The notes under the pieces: generated by a model
Databases searched by the model: none
What the model was told of the DNA's origin: nothing
Seen by the model: the letters and a program-made list of their open reading frames with translations, nothing else
Program-made: the position numbers and the translations under genes
Source of the DNA: Acidimicrobiaceae bacterium
GTDB lineage: Bacteria > Actinomycetota > Acidimicrobiia > Acidimicrobiales > Bog-793
Direction: 5' to 3'
NCBI GenBank assembly: GCA_027306715.1
Contig: DAHUZG010000290.1
Span: 1 to 12,637 of the forward strand
DNA: 12,637 nucleotides
Part shown: positions 1 to 6,034 of the stretch, in pieces
Layout of the letters: each line of letters begins with the position of its first letter
Numbering within the stretch: position 1 is the stretch's first letter

Positions 1-103
1 TGAGCAGCTCGCCGCCGAGGACGATGCTCGCCAGCGCGAAGCCTGCTGGGACGGCGAAGCGAGGTGCTGCGGCCCGCCGGGTCACCGCGATCGCCTGGAG
101 CAT
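1..103 (-). CDS. N-terminal fragment of a possible membrane protein (cut by left edge)
   Basis: An ATG at 103 opens a minus-strand frame that stays open to the window edge, giving about 34 residues. The visible protein starts MLQAIAVTRR and then becomes hydrophobic (FAVPAGFALASIVLGGELL), which looks like a short basic N-terminus followed by a membrane segment. A purine-rich GGGGGGCGG stretch lies just before the ATG and could serve as a ribosome binding site. The frame is also open upstream of this ATG, so the start is uncertain. No family can be assigned from so little sequence, and high GC alone keeps many frames open, so this is only a weak call. Confidence 0.35.
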   Translation of the reverse strand, partial: MLQAIAVTRRAAAPRFAVPAGFALASIVLGGELL

Positions 104-140
104 CCGCCCCCCGGTCCTACCACCTCGATTGGCGGCGTCG

Positions 141-190
141 CGTCCTCAACGTTGTTGCCGAGACGAATCCGTCCTCAACGAACGTTGCCG
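141..190. repeat. Imperfect direct repeat in non-coding DNA
   Basis: The stretch CGTCCTCAACG followed by TTGCCG occurs twice, at 141-160 and 170-190, separated by 9 bp. The copies differ by a few bases in the middle (GTTGTTGCCG versus AACGTTGCCG). The repeat lies in the 104-310 gap between the edge gene and the toxin, where no coding region is recognised. Its role is unknown; it may be a short duplication. Confidence 0.4.
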
Positions 191-310
191 TTCAGGGTCG
201 ATCTGTCGTCACGAAGTCATGCCGGTCACACCTGTCCTGGCGCTCGCCTGGCGCTTGCCGCGCCGCATCGCACTCGCCCCCAGCTGGCGCCAGGACGCCC
301 GATCGGGCGT

Positions 311-856
311 TCAGCGGCCGATGCTGGCCGCCCGCGCCCGCGCCCGCGCCCGCGCCCTCGCCGAGCGGGAGCGCAGCGTCTCGATCGGCTGCGCCGAGCT
401 GCCGGGTGTTGCCCGGGCGTCGGGTCCCGGCTCAAGCCCGCGACCGGGTCCCCGCTCGGATCCGCGATCCGGTCTCCGTTCTGGTCCGCGCTCGATCGGC
501 AGGCGGTGGATCCGGTTGCCGGCGTCGCCGAGAACGGCGATCGCGCCGGCGGCGAGGTCGCCCTCGAGCACCGGCAGCCCGGTCAGCAGCACGTCGGCCT
601 GCTGGTCCGGGCGGCGGCCGGTGTGGCGCCGGTACAGGACTACCGACGGCAGCTCGCCTCCGCCGACGGCGAGAAGGGTGCCGAAGTCGGTGTCGGGCGA
701 GAGCACCACCCGCTGCTCGTCACGGGCGCGTGACAGCACCTGGTCGTCGGGAGCGCGAGACATCGCGTAGGCAGAGACGTGGACCGCGTCATGGTCGGCC
801 GCAGCGAGCCGGTCGGCAACCTGGGTCGAGAGGCACTCGTCGACGAGGAAGCGCAT
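311..856 (-). CDS. DUF5615 family PIN-like toxin (VapC-like) with abnormal C-terminal extension
   Basis: Predicted PIN-like ribonuclease toxin of a type II toxin-antitoxin pair, acting in the cytoplasm. The protein has 181 residues. Residues 1-121 match the DUF5615 pattern: MRFLVDEC at the start with acidic D6 and E7, a conserved acidic patch around D37-D38, and the SPDTDFG motif with D55 and D57. The fold normally ends near an RI-x-x-LP-type strand, seen here as RIHRLPI (115-121). The next ~60 residues are Arg/Gly/Ala-rich low-complexity repeats, unlike the roughly 110-125-residue family norm, and probably arose by loss of the original stop. The ATG at 856 has a GGGAGGG ribosome site at about 864-870 and follows the antitoxin stop by 3 nt. 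Endonuclease activity is inferred from the family, and the tail may affect folding. Confidence 0.8.
   Translation of the reverse strand: MRFLVDECLSTQVADRLAAADHDAVHVSAYAMSRAPDDQVLSRARDEQRVVLSPDTDFGTLLAVGGGELPSVVLYRRHTGRRPDQQADVLLTGLPVLEGDLAAGAIAVLGDAGNRIHRLPIERGPERRPDRGSERGPGRGLEPGPDARATPGSSAQPIETLRSRSARARARARARAASIGR
331..354. repeat. (CCCGCG)4 hexanucleotide microsatellite
   Basis: Four exact tandem copies of CCCGCG fill 331-354, with partial copies on both sides. On the minus strand the array falls inside the extended C-terminus of the DUF5615 toxin, where it is read as alternating Arg-Ala. Six is a multiple of three, so copy-number changes would lengthen or shorten the tail without a frameshift. 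Confidence 0.8.
440..500. repeat. Degenerate short repeats in the toxin tail
   Basis: A run of related short units (CGGGTCC, CGGATCC, CGATCCGG, GGTCCGCG and similar) covers about 440-500. On the minus strand they are read as an Arg/Gly/Pro/Glu-rich sequence (RGPERRPDRGSERGPGRG) directly after the normal end of the toxin fold. The units are degenerate, so the boundaries are approximate. Confidence 0.45.
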
Positions 857-859
857 CGC

Positions 860-1077
860 TCAACCCTCCCTGGTTGTCTTCGGCAAGGCTTCGCCGGCGA
901 AGCGCAACGCCTCGTCGATGTCGGCGAGCTCGAGCTCGGGGAAGGCGGAGACGATTTCGCCGGCACTCATCCCGTCGCCGATCCATCGCGACGACCGTGG
1001 CGACGGGGATGCGCAGGCCGCATGCACGGCCCGCCCTCCATCGGGTCGGCATCGACGGGGATTCGCTCGAAAGCCAT
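860..1077 (-). pseudogene. DUF433 antitoxin, broken by two apparent frameshifts
   Basis: DUF433 proteins are small helical antitoxins normally encoded just upstream of DUF5615 toxins. Reading from ATG 1077 (with GGGGAGG before it), frame one gives MAFERIPVDADPMEGGPCM. A second frame then gives GLRIPVATVVAM, and a third gives IGDGMSAGEIVSAFPELEL and ends in a stop at 860. Adding 2 nt near 1018-1021 and removing 1 nt near 983-984 restores a 72-residue protein with the full family pattern (GGxPCMRGxRIPV, GMSAGEIV, FPELxxxDI). As it stands, no single frame covers the domain. This is either a genuine pseudogene or sequencing error. The family call is strong; the broken state depends on read accuracy. 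Confidence 0.75.
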
Positions 1078-1161
1078 CGGCCTCCCCATTCCTCGAGCGC
1101 TGTCGGGCCGTGTCACCCGATGGCGCGGACGGTAGCTGTTCGACGTGGCCTCCCGCCCTAG

Positions 1162-1548
1162 CTATTGCTGGCGCGCCGCCCGCTCGTAGGCCGTGATCGA
1201 GGCGATCCGGCCGCCGGGAGAGATTCCGAGCACCATCACCTCGTGCAGCTCCTCCACCTTCCCGTCGAGCTCCAACCGCTCGTCGAGCTCGACGAGCGCT
1301 GCGGAGCCGTCGGCAGCGGCGGCGATCCGCTTCACCTCGCTCGAGTAGCGGGCGCGTTCGGGCAGGGCGCCCCGAAGATAGGCGAGGTAGTCGTCGCGAC
1401 CGGTGATCACCGAGCCTTCCGAGCCGGTCCGCGTCACGCCGGCCTCGAGCAGTGCCTCGACCGCGGCCCACTCGCGAGCCGGTGCACAGGCGAAGAATGC
1501 GCGAGCGATCTTCTCGGGATCGTGGATGGGGCTGCTGTCGTCGGTCAC
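1162..1548 (-). CDS. NTF2/SnoaL-like domain protein
   Basis: A 128-residue single-domain protein of the nuclear transport factor 2 / SnoaL-like cone-shaped fold. The N-terminal helix region (DPEKIARAFFACAPAREW), the helix and loop around LLEAGV and ITGRDDYLAYL, and the C-terminal strands with VELDERLEL, VMVLGISPGGRI and ITAYER fit the fold and its usual length of 120-140 residues. Such proteins act as small-ligand isomerases, cyclases, hydrolases or binding partners; the substrate cannot be told. I chose GTG 1548 because homology begins there and the frame further upstream reads through the divergent RidA gene. No ribosome site precedes it. It is divergent from the RidA/LLM pair and may share a function with it. 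No signal peptide is seen. Confidence 0.75.
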   Translation of the reverse strand: MTDDSSPIHDPEKIARAFFACAPAREWAAVEALLEAGVTRTGSEGSVITGRDDYLAYLRGALPERARYSSEVKRIAAAADGSAALVELDERLELDGKVEELHEVMVLGISPGGRIASITAYERAARQQ

Positions 1549-1555
1549 GCCAGCC

Positions 1556-1578
1556 GTTGTAGCACTCCCGTGTACCGT
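1556..1578. promoter_or_regulatory. Candidate back-to-back -10 elements for two leaderless transcripts
   Basis: Only 36 bp separate the GTG starts of the SnoaL-like gene (1548, minus) and the RidA-like gene (1585, plus). On the minus strand TACAAC (1561-1556) ends 7 nt before the GTG. On the plus strand TACCGT (1573-1578) ends 6 nt before the other GTG. These spacings would put transcription starts at the start codons. Neither start has a visible Shine-Dalgarno sequence, and no good -35 boxes are seen. The hexamers are weak matches, so this is tentative. Confidence 0.25.
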
Positions 1579-1584
1579 TGCCCG

Positions 1585-2019
1585 GTGCCCCAGCCTCAGC
1601 CCGAGCCCGAGCCACGGCCCGCCACTCCCGAGCGCTACTCGGAAGGGGGAGAGCTCGAGGGGCTCGCCGGCTACCGCCGTGCGGCACGACGCGGCAGCAG
1701 GATCGCCGTCAGCGGGACGACGGCGCGGCCTGCCGCGCAGGACGGCGGCACCTACGAGCAGACCCTCGACTGCCTGCGGCGAGTGATCGCGGCCGTCGAG
1801 GCCCTCGGCGGGCGCCGCGAGGACATCATCCGCACGAGGATCTTCCTCACCCCTGCAGCCGACTGGCGAGACGCGGCGCGGGCACATCTCGAGCTTCTCG
1901 GCGACGTCGCCCCAGCGAACACGACCCTCACCGTGGCGGCCCTCGTCGGGGAGCGACTGCTCGTCGAGGTCGAGGCCGATGCCGAGCTCGAGGCCGCTGG
2001 CGATCGCGCCGCTCCGTGA
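1585..2019 (+). CDS. RidA (YjgF/YER057c/UK114) family protein lacking the catalytic Arg
   Basis: A 144-residue protein of the Rid superfamily. Family features are IAVSGTTA near residues 40-47, the helix EQTLDCLRRVIAAVEALGG (58-76), the strand IIRTRIFLT (81-89) and the C-terminal strands TVAAL and LLVEVEADAEL. Classical RidA enzymes hydrolyse reactive enamine/imine intermediates using an Arg in a PARS-type motif; here the position reads P-A-N-T with Asn112. This suggests a non-deaminase Rid subfamily or a changed substrate. The GTG at 1585 is preferred, with an in-frame GTG at 1570 as alternative, and the first ~20 residues are Pro/Glu-rich. Its stop overlaps the start of the LLM oxidoreductase by 4 nt (GTGA), so the two are probably co-translated. 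Family call is firm; function is open. Confidence 0.85.
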   Translation: MPQPQPEPEPRPATPERYSEGGELEGLAGYRRAARRGSRIAVSGTTARPAAQDGGTYEQTLDCLRRVIAAVEALGGRREDIIRTRIFLTPAADWRDAARAHLELLGDVAPANTTLTVAALVGERLLVEVEADAELEAAGDRAAP

Positions 2020-3047
2020 GCACTCCGAGCTCCCCGCCGGCCACGCCGAGGGTGACGCGTGCCAGCCTCCGGCTCAACAACGACACACCGGTCTCCCGGT
2101 TCGTCGAGCTCGCCGTCGCCGCCGAGGAGTCCGGCTTCGAGCAGCTGTGGGTCTCCCACGACCTGTTCCTCCGCTCGGCGCCGGTGATGCTCGCCGCAGC
2201 GGCCGTCGCCACAAGGACGATCCGGCTCGGTGTCGGGGTGCTCAACCCCTACTCGGCACACCCTGCCGAGCTGGCGATGCACGCCGCCAGCTTGCAGGAG
2301 CTCTCGAGTGGGCGCGCTCTCCTCGGTCTTGCCGCCGGCGCTTCGGAGTTCCTGCTCCAGGCTGGCATCACTCAGGAGAACCCCTTGCGGCGGACCCGTG
2401 AGGCGCTCGTCGCCTGCCGCGCGCTGCTCGACGGCGAGGCGCCCGCCTCGGTCCGCGACTCGGGCTCGTGGTCTGCCGCGGCACGGCTCCTCGCCAAGCC
2501 CGAAGTGCGGGTGCCGATCTATCTCGGCGCGATGAGCCCGCGCATGCTCGGCCTTGCCGGCGAGCTCGCCGACGGCGCTCTCCCGCTCCTGTTCCCGCCC
2601 GAGCACTTTCCTGTCGCTGCGGCCCAGGTCGCCGCCGGGGTCGAGCGGGCGAGACGTCATCCCGGCGAGGTCGATGTTCCTGCCTGCGTCTGGGTGTCGG
2701 TCGCCGAGGATCCTGCAGAGGCACGGGCGCCGCTGGCCGAGAAGCTCGCCTTCTACGGTCCTGCGTTCTCTCCGTATCTGCTCGCCCGCGCGGGCCTCGA
2801 GCCGGAGCAATTCCGCCCGGCAGCCCAGGCGCTCGCTACAGGCGACGCCGCCGGTGCCAGGGCGCTCATCAGCGACGAGATGCTGCAGCTCGGCATCGCT
2901 GGAACGCCGGAGCAGGTCGCGAGCCGCTGCGCCGGGCTGCTGCGCGCCGGCGCTCAGCATCTCTCGTTCGGTCCGCCGCTCGGACCCGATCCCGTCGCCG
3001 CGGTGCGCCTTCTCGGGAAGCGAGTGCTTCCTGCCCTCAGGGCCTGA
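2016..3047 (+). CDS. LLM class (luciferase-like, probably F420-dependent) oxidoreductase
   Basis: A 343-residue TIM-barrel oxidoreductase of the bacterial luciferase-like superfamily, close in style to the F420-dependent methylene-H4MPT reductase-like branch. Seen in order: ELAVAAEESGFEQLWVSHD (early strand and helix), the ATRTIRLGVGVLNPYSAHP strand and loop, the core helix with LQELSSGRALLGLAAGASE, the strand VPIYLGAMSP, then the helix with GLAGELADGALPLL, and GTPEQVASRCAGLLRAGAQHLSFG near the C-terminus. These elements bind a deazaflavin or flavin cofactor in this family. Length is normal and no signal peptide is seen. It starts at GTG 2016, overlapping the RidA stop by 4 nt. The substrate is unknown. 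Pairing of an LLM enzyme with a Rid protein recalls RutA/RutC of pyrimidine breakdown, but the other rut genes are absent. Confidence 0.88.
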   Translation: MSTPSSPPATPRVTRASLRLNNDTPVSRFVELAVAAEESGFEQLWVSHDLFLRSAPVMLAAAAVATRTIRLGVGVLNPYSAHPAELAMHAASLQELSSGRALLGLAAGASEFLLQAGITQENPLRRTREALVACRALLDGEAPASVRDSGSWSAAARLLAKPEVRVPIYLGAMSPRMLGLAGELADGALPLLFPPEHFPVAAAQVAAGVERARRHPGEVDVPACVWVSVAEDPAEARAPLAEKLAFYGPAFSPYLLARAGLEPEQFRPAAQALATGDAAGARALISDEMLQLGIAGTPEQVASRCAGLLRAGAQHLSFGPPLGPDPVAAVRLLGKRVLPALRA

Positions 3048-3050
3048 CTC

Positions 3051-3067
3051 CCCGGCCGGCCGAGCCG
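3051..3067. terminator. Possible small hairpin between convergent genes
   Basis: The 27-bp gap between the convergent LLM and peptidase genes contains CCGGC-CGA-GCCGG (3055-3067), a 5-bp GC stem with a 3-nt loop, inside a wider CCGGCCGGCC stretch. There is no T-tract on either side. It could act as a weak bidirectional terminator, but short GC palindromes are common in this DNA. Confidence 0.2.
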
Positions 3068-3074
3068 GTGCTGC

Positions 3075-4856
3075 TCAGCCCGGTGGGCGCCCGGGGACCG
3101 GGCCGGCGGCGATTCCCGCCGCGGCCCGCAGCTCGTCCACGCGTGCGAGCTCGGCGCCGTCGCCGAGGAGGTCGAGTCGCTGCAGGGCGAACGGCACGTT
3201 GCCGTTGCGCCAGACGGAGTCGTGGAAGCGCTGCAGGTCGAACATCCCGCCGCCAGCGTCGCCGTCGCCGGCCACGCGCCCCGCCCCGCCGGCCTCTCCG
3301 GCGCGACCCACTGCGTCGGCGAGCAGCCGCCACAGCTGGAGCTTGCCGGTCAGGTACGACGATCCCTGTGCTGGCGTGGCGGCGAAGAAGGCTGCCTCCT
3401 CGCCGGCGGTCTCGGGGTCCATCGGCACCCGCCGGGCGAGCACGGCCGCCCCCTCCTCGATCGACCACTCGCCGAGGGCGATGCGCAGGTCGACCTCGAC
3501 GCGCAGCGCCCGCAGCCTGAGAAAGTTGCACACAATCTGCTGACTCACCGGGGCGTCTTCGAACAGCCCCGTCCGGGTCAGCAGCTCCTCGTTGTAGAAG
3601 GCGATCCCCTCGTTCGGGCAGGAGTCGTAGAAGTGTCGGCGAGCCGGACGCTCGTTCGCCCACGACAGAGCCAGCTGCTGGTAATGGGCACCCTCGTGGA
3701 TGACCCCGGCACGGGGGTCGGCAGCGTTGGCCCGGTAGAAGTACGGCAGCGCCGGGGTCGGCTCGGGGACATAGCTCACCCCGTCCTCGCCGAGGCGCCC
3801 CGGGCCGGTGAGATCGTCGGTCACCCCGAGCCAGCGGAGGGGCGCCAGCCAGGCGGGGAGGGGGAGATTGGTGTAGTGCCTCAGCCACTCCGGCTGGCTG
3901 AGGAGCCGCTGGCTCACGTAGAACGCTCGCACCTCGGCCTCTCCCGCGCGCTCGGCCTTACACTGCGCCTCGGCGCTCGCCGGCAGCTCCGGCCACCCGG
4001 CGTCGGCGACGCGGTGCTGCTCGAACAGCTCGAAGGCGACGGCCCGGTCCCACTCCTGGCGGCCGGCGGCAAGCAGCTCCTCGGGCGTGTAGGGCAACAG
4101 AGCGACCTCGTAGAGCCAGCGCTCGAGCACCGCGCGGCCTGCGCCCCCGAGAGGGTCGGCCGAGGGTGCGGCGGCGGCCAACCACCTCGCGAACCGGTCG
4201 AGGGCGCGTCCCGCCGCCGCGCCGGCGCTTTGCAACGCCTCCGCCGCCGCCGGCTCGACGACCTCGACGAGAGCGCCGAGCGCGGTCTCGAGGTCTCCCG
4301 GCGCGCCGGGAGCGACCGCCAGCGCGCTGGCGCAGAGCTCGGCGGCGAGCGAGCCGGAGAGGTTCTCCTCGGCGATCGCCAGTGTCGCCGGGATCGCCGC
4401 GAGCCGGCCGAGCAGCTCGTCCACCCGGCCGGCTCCGAACGGCGGCGGGCGAAGCAACGAGTCGAAGACCGTCCCGATGCTCTGGTCGAGGTAGAACCAC
4501 GGGTCGCGGCGCCAGAGCGGGAGGACCTCGAGCTCGAAGCGGGCGCGGGCGATCGCCGAGGCGAGCAGCCGACCGTCGACGTAATCGGCGACCGGCGCCG
4601 ATCGCGCCAGGTCACCGCCGATCGCCGCCAGCCGCTGCTCGAAGCCCGACAGCGTGACGAGGTAGCCCGAGACGTCGCCGGCAGACCATGCCGGGAGCCA
4701 GCCGGAGGGCCGGTCGCGGCGCGGGATGTCGTCGCGGGTGCGAGGCGTCTGGCGGCTGCGCCATCCCCAGAATTCCTCTCCGAGCACGGCGAGCCTCCCG
4801 ACCGCGTCGCCTTCTGCCCCGAGCATCGAGGCGTTCCTCTCGTCGTTCCCGCTCAC
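3075..4856 (-). CDS. DUF885 family HExxH metallopeptidase, last gene of the importer operon
   Basis: A 593-residue protein of the DUF885 family of predicted zinc metallopeptidases. It shows HEGAH (residues 387-391, plus coordinates about 3684-3698), giving two metal-binding His and the catalytic Glu, and about 25 residues later PNEGIAFYNEELL with E416 as the likely third ligand, matching the family's EGWALYxEEL helix. The N-terminal half is helical and variable. No signal peptide or membrane segment is visible, so it should act in the cytoplasm. GTG 4856 overlaps the OppF stop by 4 nt, as at other junctions of this operon. An ATG at 4826 with GAGAGG about 9 nt upstream is a good alternative start (583 residues). 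Placement after a peptide-type ABC importer suggests it cleaves imported peptides; the substrate is inferred only. Confidence 0.85.
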   Translation of the reverse strand: MSGNDERNASMLGAEGDAVGRLAVLGEEFWGWRSRQTPRTRDDIPRRDRPSGWLPAWSAGDVSGYLVTLSGFEQRLAAIGGDLARSAPVADYVDGRLLASAIARARFELEVLPLWRRDPWFYLDQSIGTVFDSLLRPPPFGAGRVDELLGRLAAIPATLAIAEENLSGSLAAELCASALAVAPGAPGDLETALGALVEVVEPAAAEALQSAGAAAGRALDRFARWLAAAAPSADPLGGAGRAVLERWLYEVALLPYTPEELLAAGRQEWDRAVAFELFEQHRVADAGWPELPASAEAQCKAERAGEAEVRAFYVSQRLLSQPEWLRHYTNLPLPAWLAPLRWLGVTDDLTGPGRLGEDGVSYVPEPTPALPYFYRANAADPRAGVIHEGAHYQQLALSWANERPARRHFYDSCPNEGIAFYNEELLTRTGLFEDAPVSQQIVCNFLRLRALRVEVDLRIALGEWSIEEGAAVLARRVPMDPETAGEEAAFFAATPAQGSSYLTGKLQLWRLLADAVGRAGEAGGAGRVAGDGDAGGGMFDLQRFHDSVWRNGNVPFALQRLDLLGDGAELARVDELRAAAGIAAGPVPGRPPG

Positions 4857-6034
4857 TGCGTCGCGCCGGCCAGTCCGTCGGGCAGGCCATCGGGACTGCT
4901 GGCCCTGCTTGCCCCGCCGACCTTGCCGAGCTCCACGACCTCTTCGCTGCGCCAGCAGCGAACCCGCCCGGAGCGCGCCGGCTCGCCGGAAGGCGCCGCC
5001 CCGCCGGGGCGCGCCGTCTCCGGGGGCTCGTCGACCCGGCAGCGCTCGACAGCCAGCGGGCAGCGGGGATGGAAGCGGCACCCCGGCGGTGGCCGGGCGG
5101 GGTCGGGGACGTCGCCGGCGATCTCGGCGGGGAGCAAGCCGGTGACGCCGGGCTCGGGGACCGCGGCGATGAGCGAGCGCGTGTAGGGATGGGCGGGCGC
5201 CGACCACAATTGCGCGGTCGGGCCCTCCTCGACGACGCGCCCCAGGTACATGACGACGGTGCGGTCGGCGATCTTGCGGACGACAGAAAGGTCGTGGGAG
5301 ACGAACAGCAGCCCGAGACCGCTCTCGGCGGCGACGCCGGCGAGCAGGTTGGCGACCTGAGCCTGGGCCGAGACGTCGAGCGAGCTGATCGGCTCGTCGG
5401 CGACGATGCAACGGGGCTCGCTCGCCAGGACCCTCGCGATGGCGATCCGCTGGCACTGCCCGCCGGAGAATTCGTGCGGGAAGCGGGTGGCGACGTGGCT
5501 GGTGAGCCCCACCCGCTCGAGCGCGGCGACCACCTCCGCACCGCTGTCCCCGTCCGGGCGCCGGCATCCGGTGCCAAGGGCGATGGCGTCGGCGATCTGG
5601 CGCCCGACGCGGCGTCGGGGGTTGAGCGATGCATACGGATCTTGGAAGACGAGCTGCAGGCTCCTCAGCCAGTCGGGCCGCGCCCGCCAGCCGAGAGCCG
5701 GAACGTCCCGCCCCTCGTAGCGCACGGTTCCGCCGGAGAGGGCGACGAGGCCGAGCGCCGCCCGGCCGAGCGTCGACTTGCCGCAGCCCGACTCGCCGAC
5801 GAGCCCGACGATCTCCCCCGGGGCGAGCGAGAGGGTCGCCCCGATCACCGCTTGCACCGGCGGGCGGCCGCGGCTGCGGTAGGTCACGGCGATTTTGTCG
5901 AGCTCGAGCAGCGCTCCGTCCACGCGCGCCGGCTCCACGCGCGCCGGGTCCACGCGCGCCGGGCTCGCGCCCCCCGGGCCGACGCGCGCCGCGGCGCTCG
6001 TCGCCCCCACGGCCGGGGTAGCCAGGGTTCTCAT
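4853..6034 (-). CDS. Oligopeptide/dipeptide ABC transporter ATP-binding protein (OppF/DppF type)
   Basis: A 393-residue cytoplasmic ATPase subunit that powers the importer as a partner of the OppD-like subunit. Motifs in order: Walker A GESGCGKST (80-88), Q-loop QDPYASLNP, signature FSGGQCQRIAIAR, Walker B CIVADEP, D-loop SSLD and switch SHD. The C-terminal oligopeptide-transporter domain carries PPGCRFHPRCPLAVERC and a later RCW, the Cys set that binds an iron-sulfur cluster in related Dpp/Opp ATPases. The first ~40 residues are an extra Ala/Arg/Pro/Val-rich stretch containing three PAR-V-D/E repeats. The ATG at 6034 overlaps the preceding ATPase stop (ATGA), and its stop overlaps the peptidase GTG. 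ATPase function is clear; substrate specificity is not. Confidence 0.95.
   Translation of the reverse strand: MRTLATPAVGATSAAARVGPGGASPARVDPARVEPARVDGALLELDKIAVTYRSRGRPPVQAVIGATLSLAPGEIVGLVGESGCGKSTLGRAALGLVALSGGTVRYEGRDVPALGWRARPDWLRSLQLVFQDPYASLNPRRRVGRQIADAIALGTGCRRPDGDSGAEVVAALERVGLTSHVATRFPHEFSGGQCQRIAIARVLASEPRCIVADEPISSLDVSAQAQVANLLAGVAAESGLGLLFVSHDLSVVRKIADRTVVMYLGRVVEEGPTAQLWSAPAHPYTRSLIAAVPEPGVTGLLPAEIAGDVPDPARPPPGCRFHPRCPLAVERCRVDEPPETARPGGAAPSGEPARSGRVRCWRSEEVVELGKVGGASRASSPDGLPDGLAGATQ
5919..5963. repeat. Three 15-bp tandem repeats in the OppF N-terminus
   Basis: Three near-identical units of the form TCCACGCGCGCCGGC/G occupy 5919-5933, 5934-5948 and 5949-5963. They are read on the minus strand as repeated P-A-R-V-D/E just before the ATPase domain begins (ALLELDKIAV). 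The unit length is a multiple of three, so copy-number change keeps the frame. Confidence 0.85.

Noticed and set aside
331..354. CRISPR-like array
   Set aside because: A 6-bp unit without spacers is a microsatellite, not a CRISPR array.
860..1687. 275-residue minus-strand open frame
   Set aside because: Only its last ~40 residues match DUF433; the rest crosses the SnoaL-like gene in another frame, so it is a GC-driven shadow.
3222..5186. 654-residue plus-strand open frame
   Set aside because: Antisense to the DUF885 peptidase, whose HExxH and EG motifs prove the minus frame.
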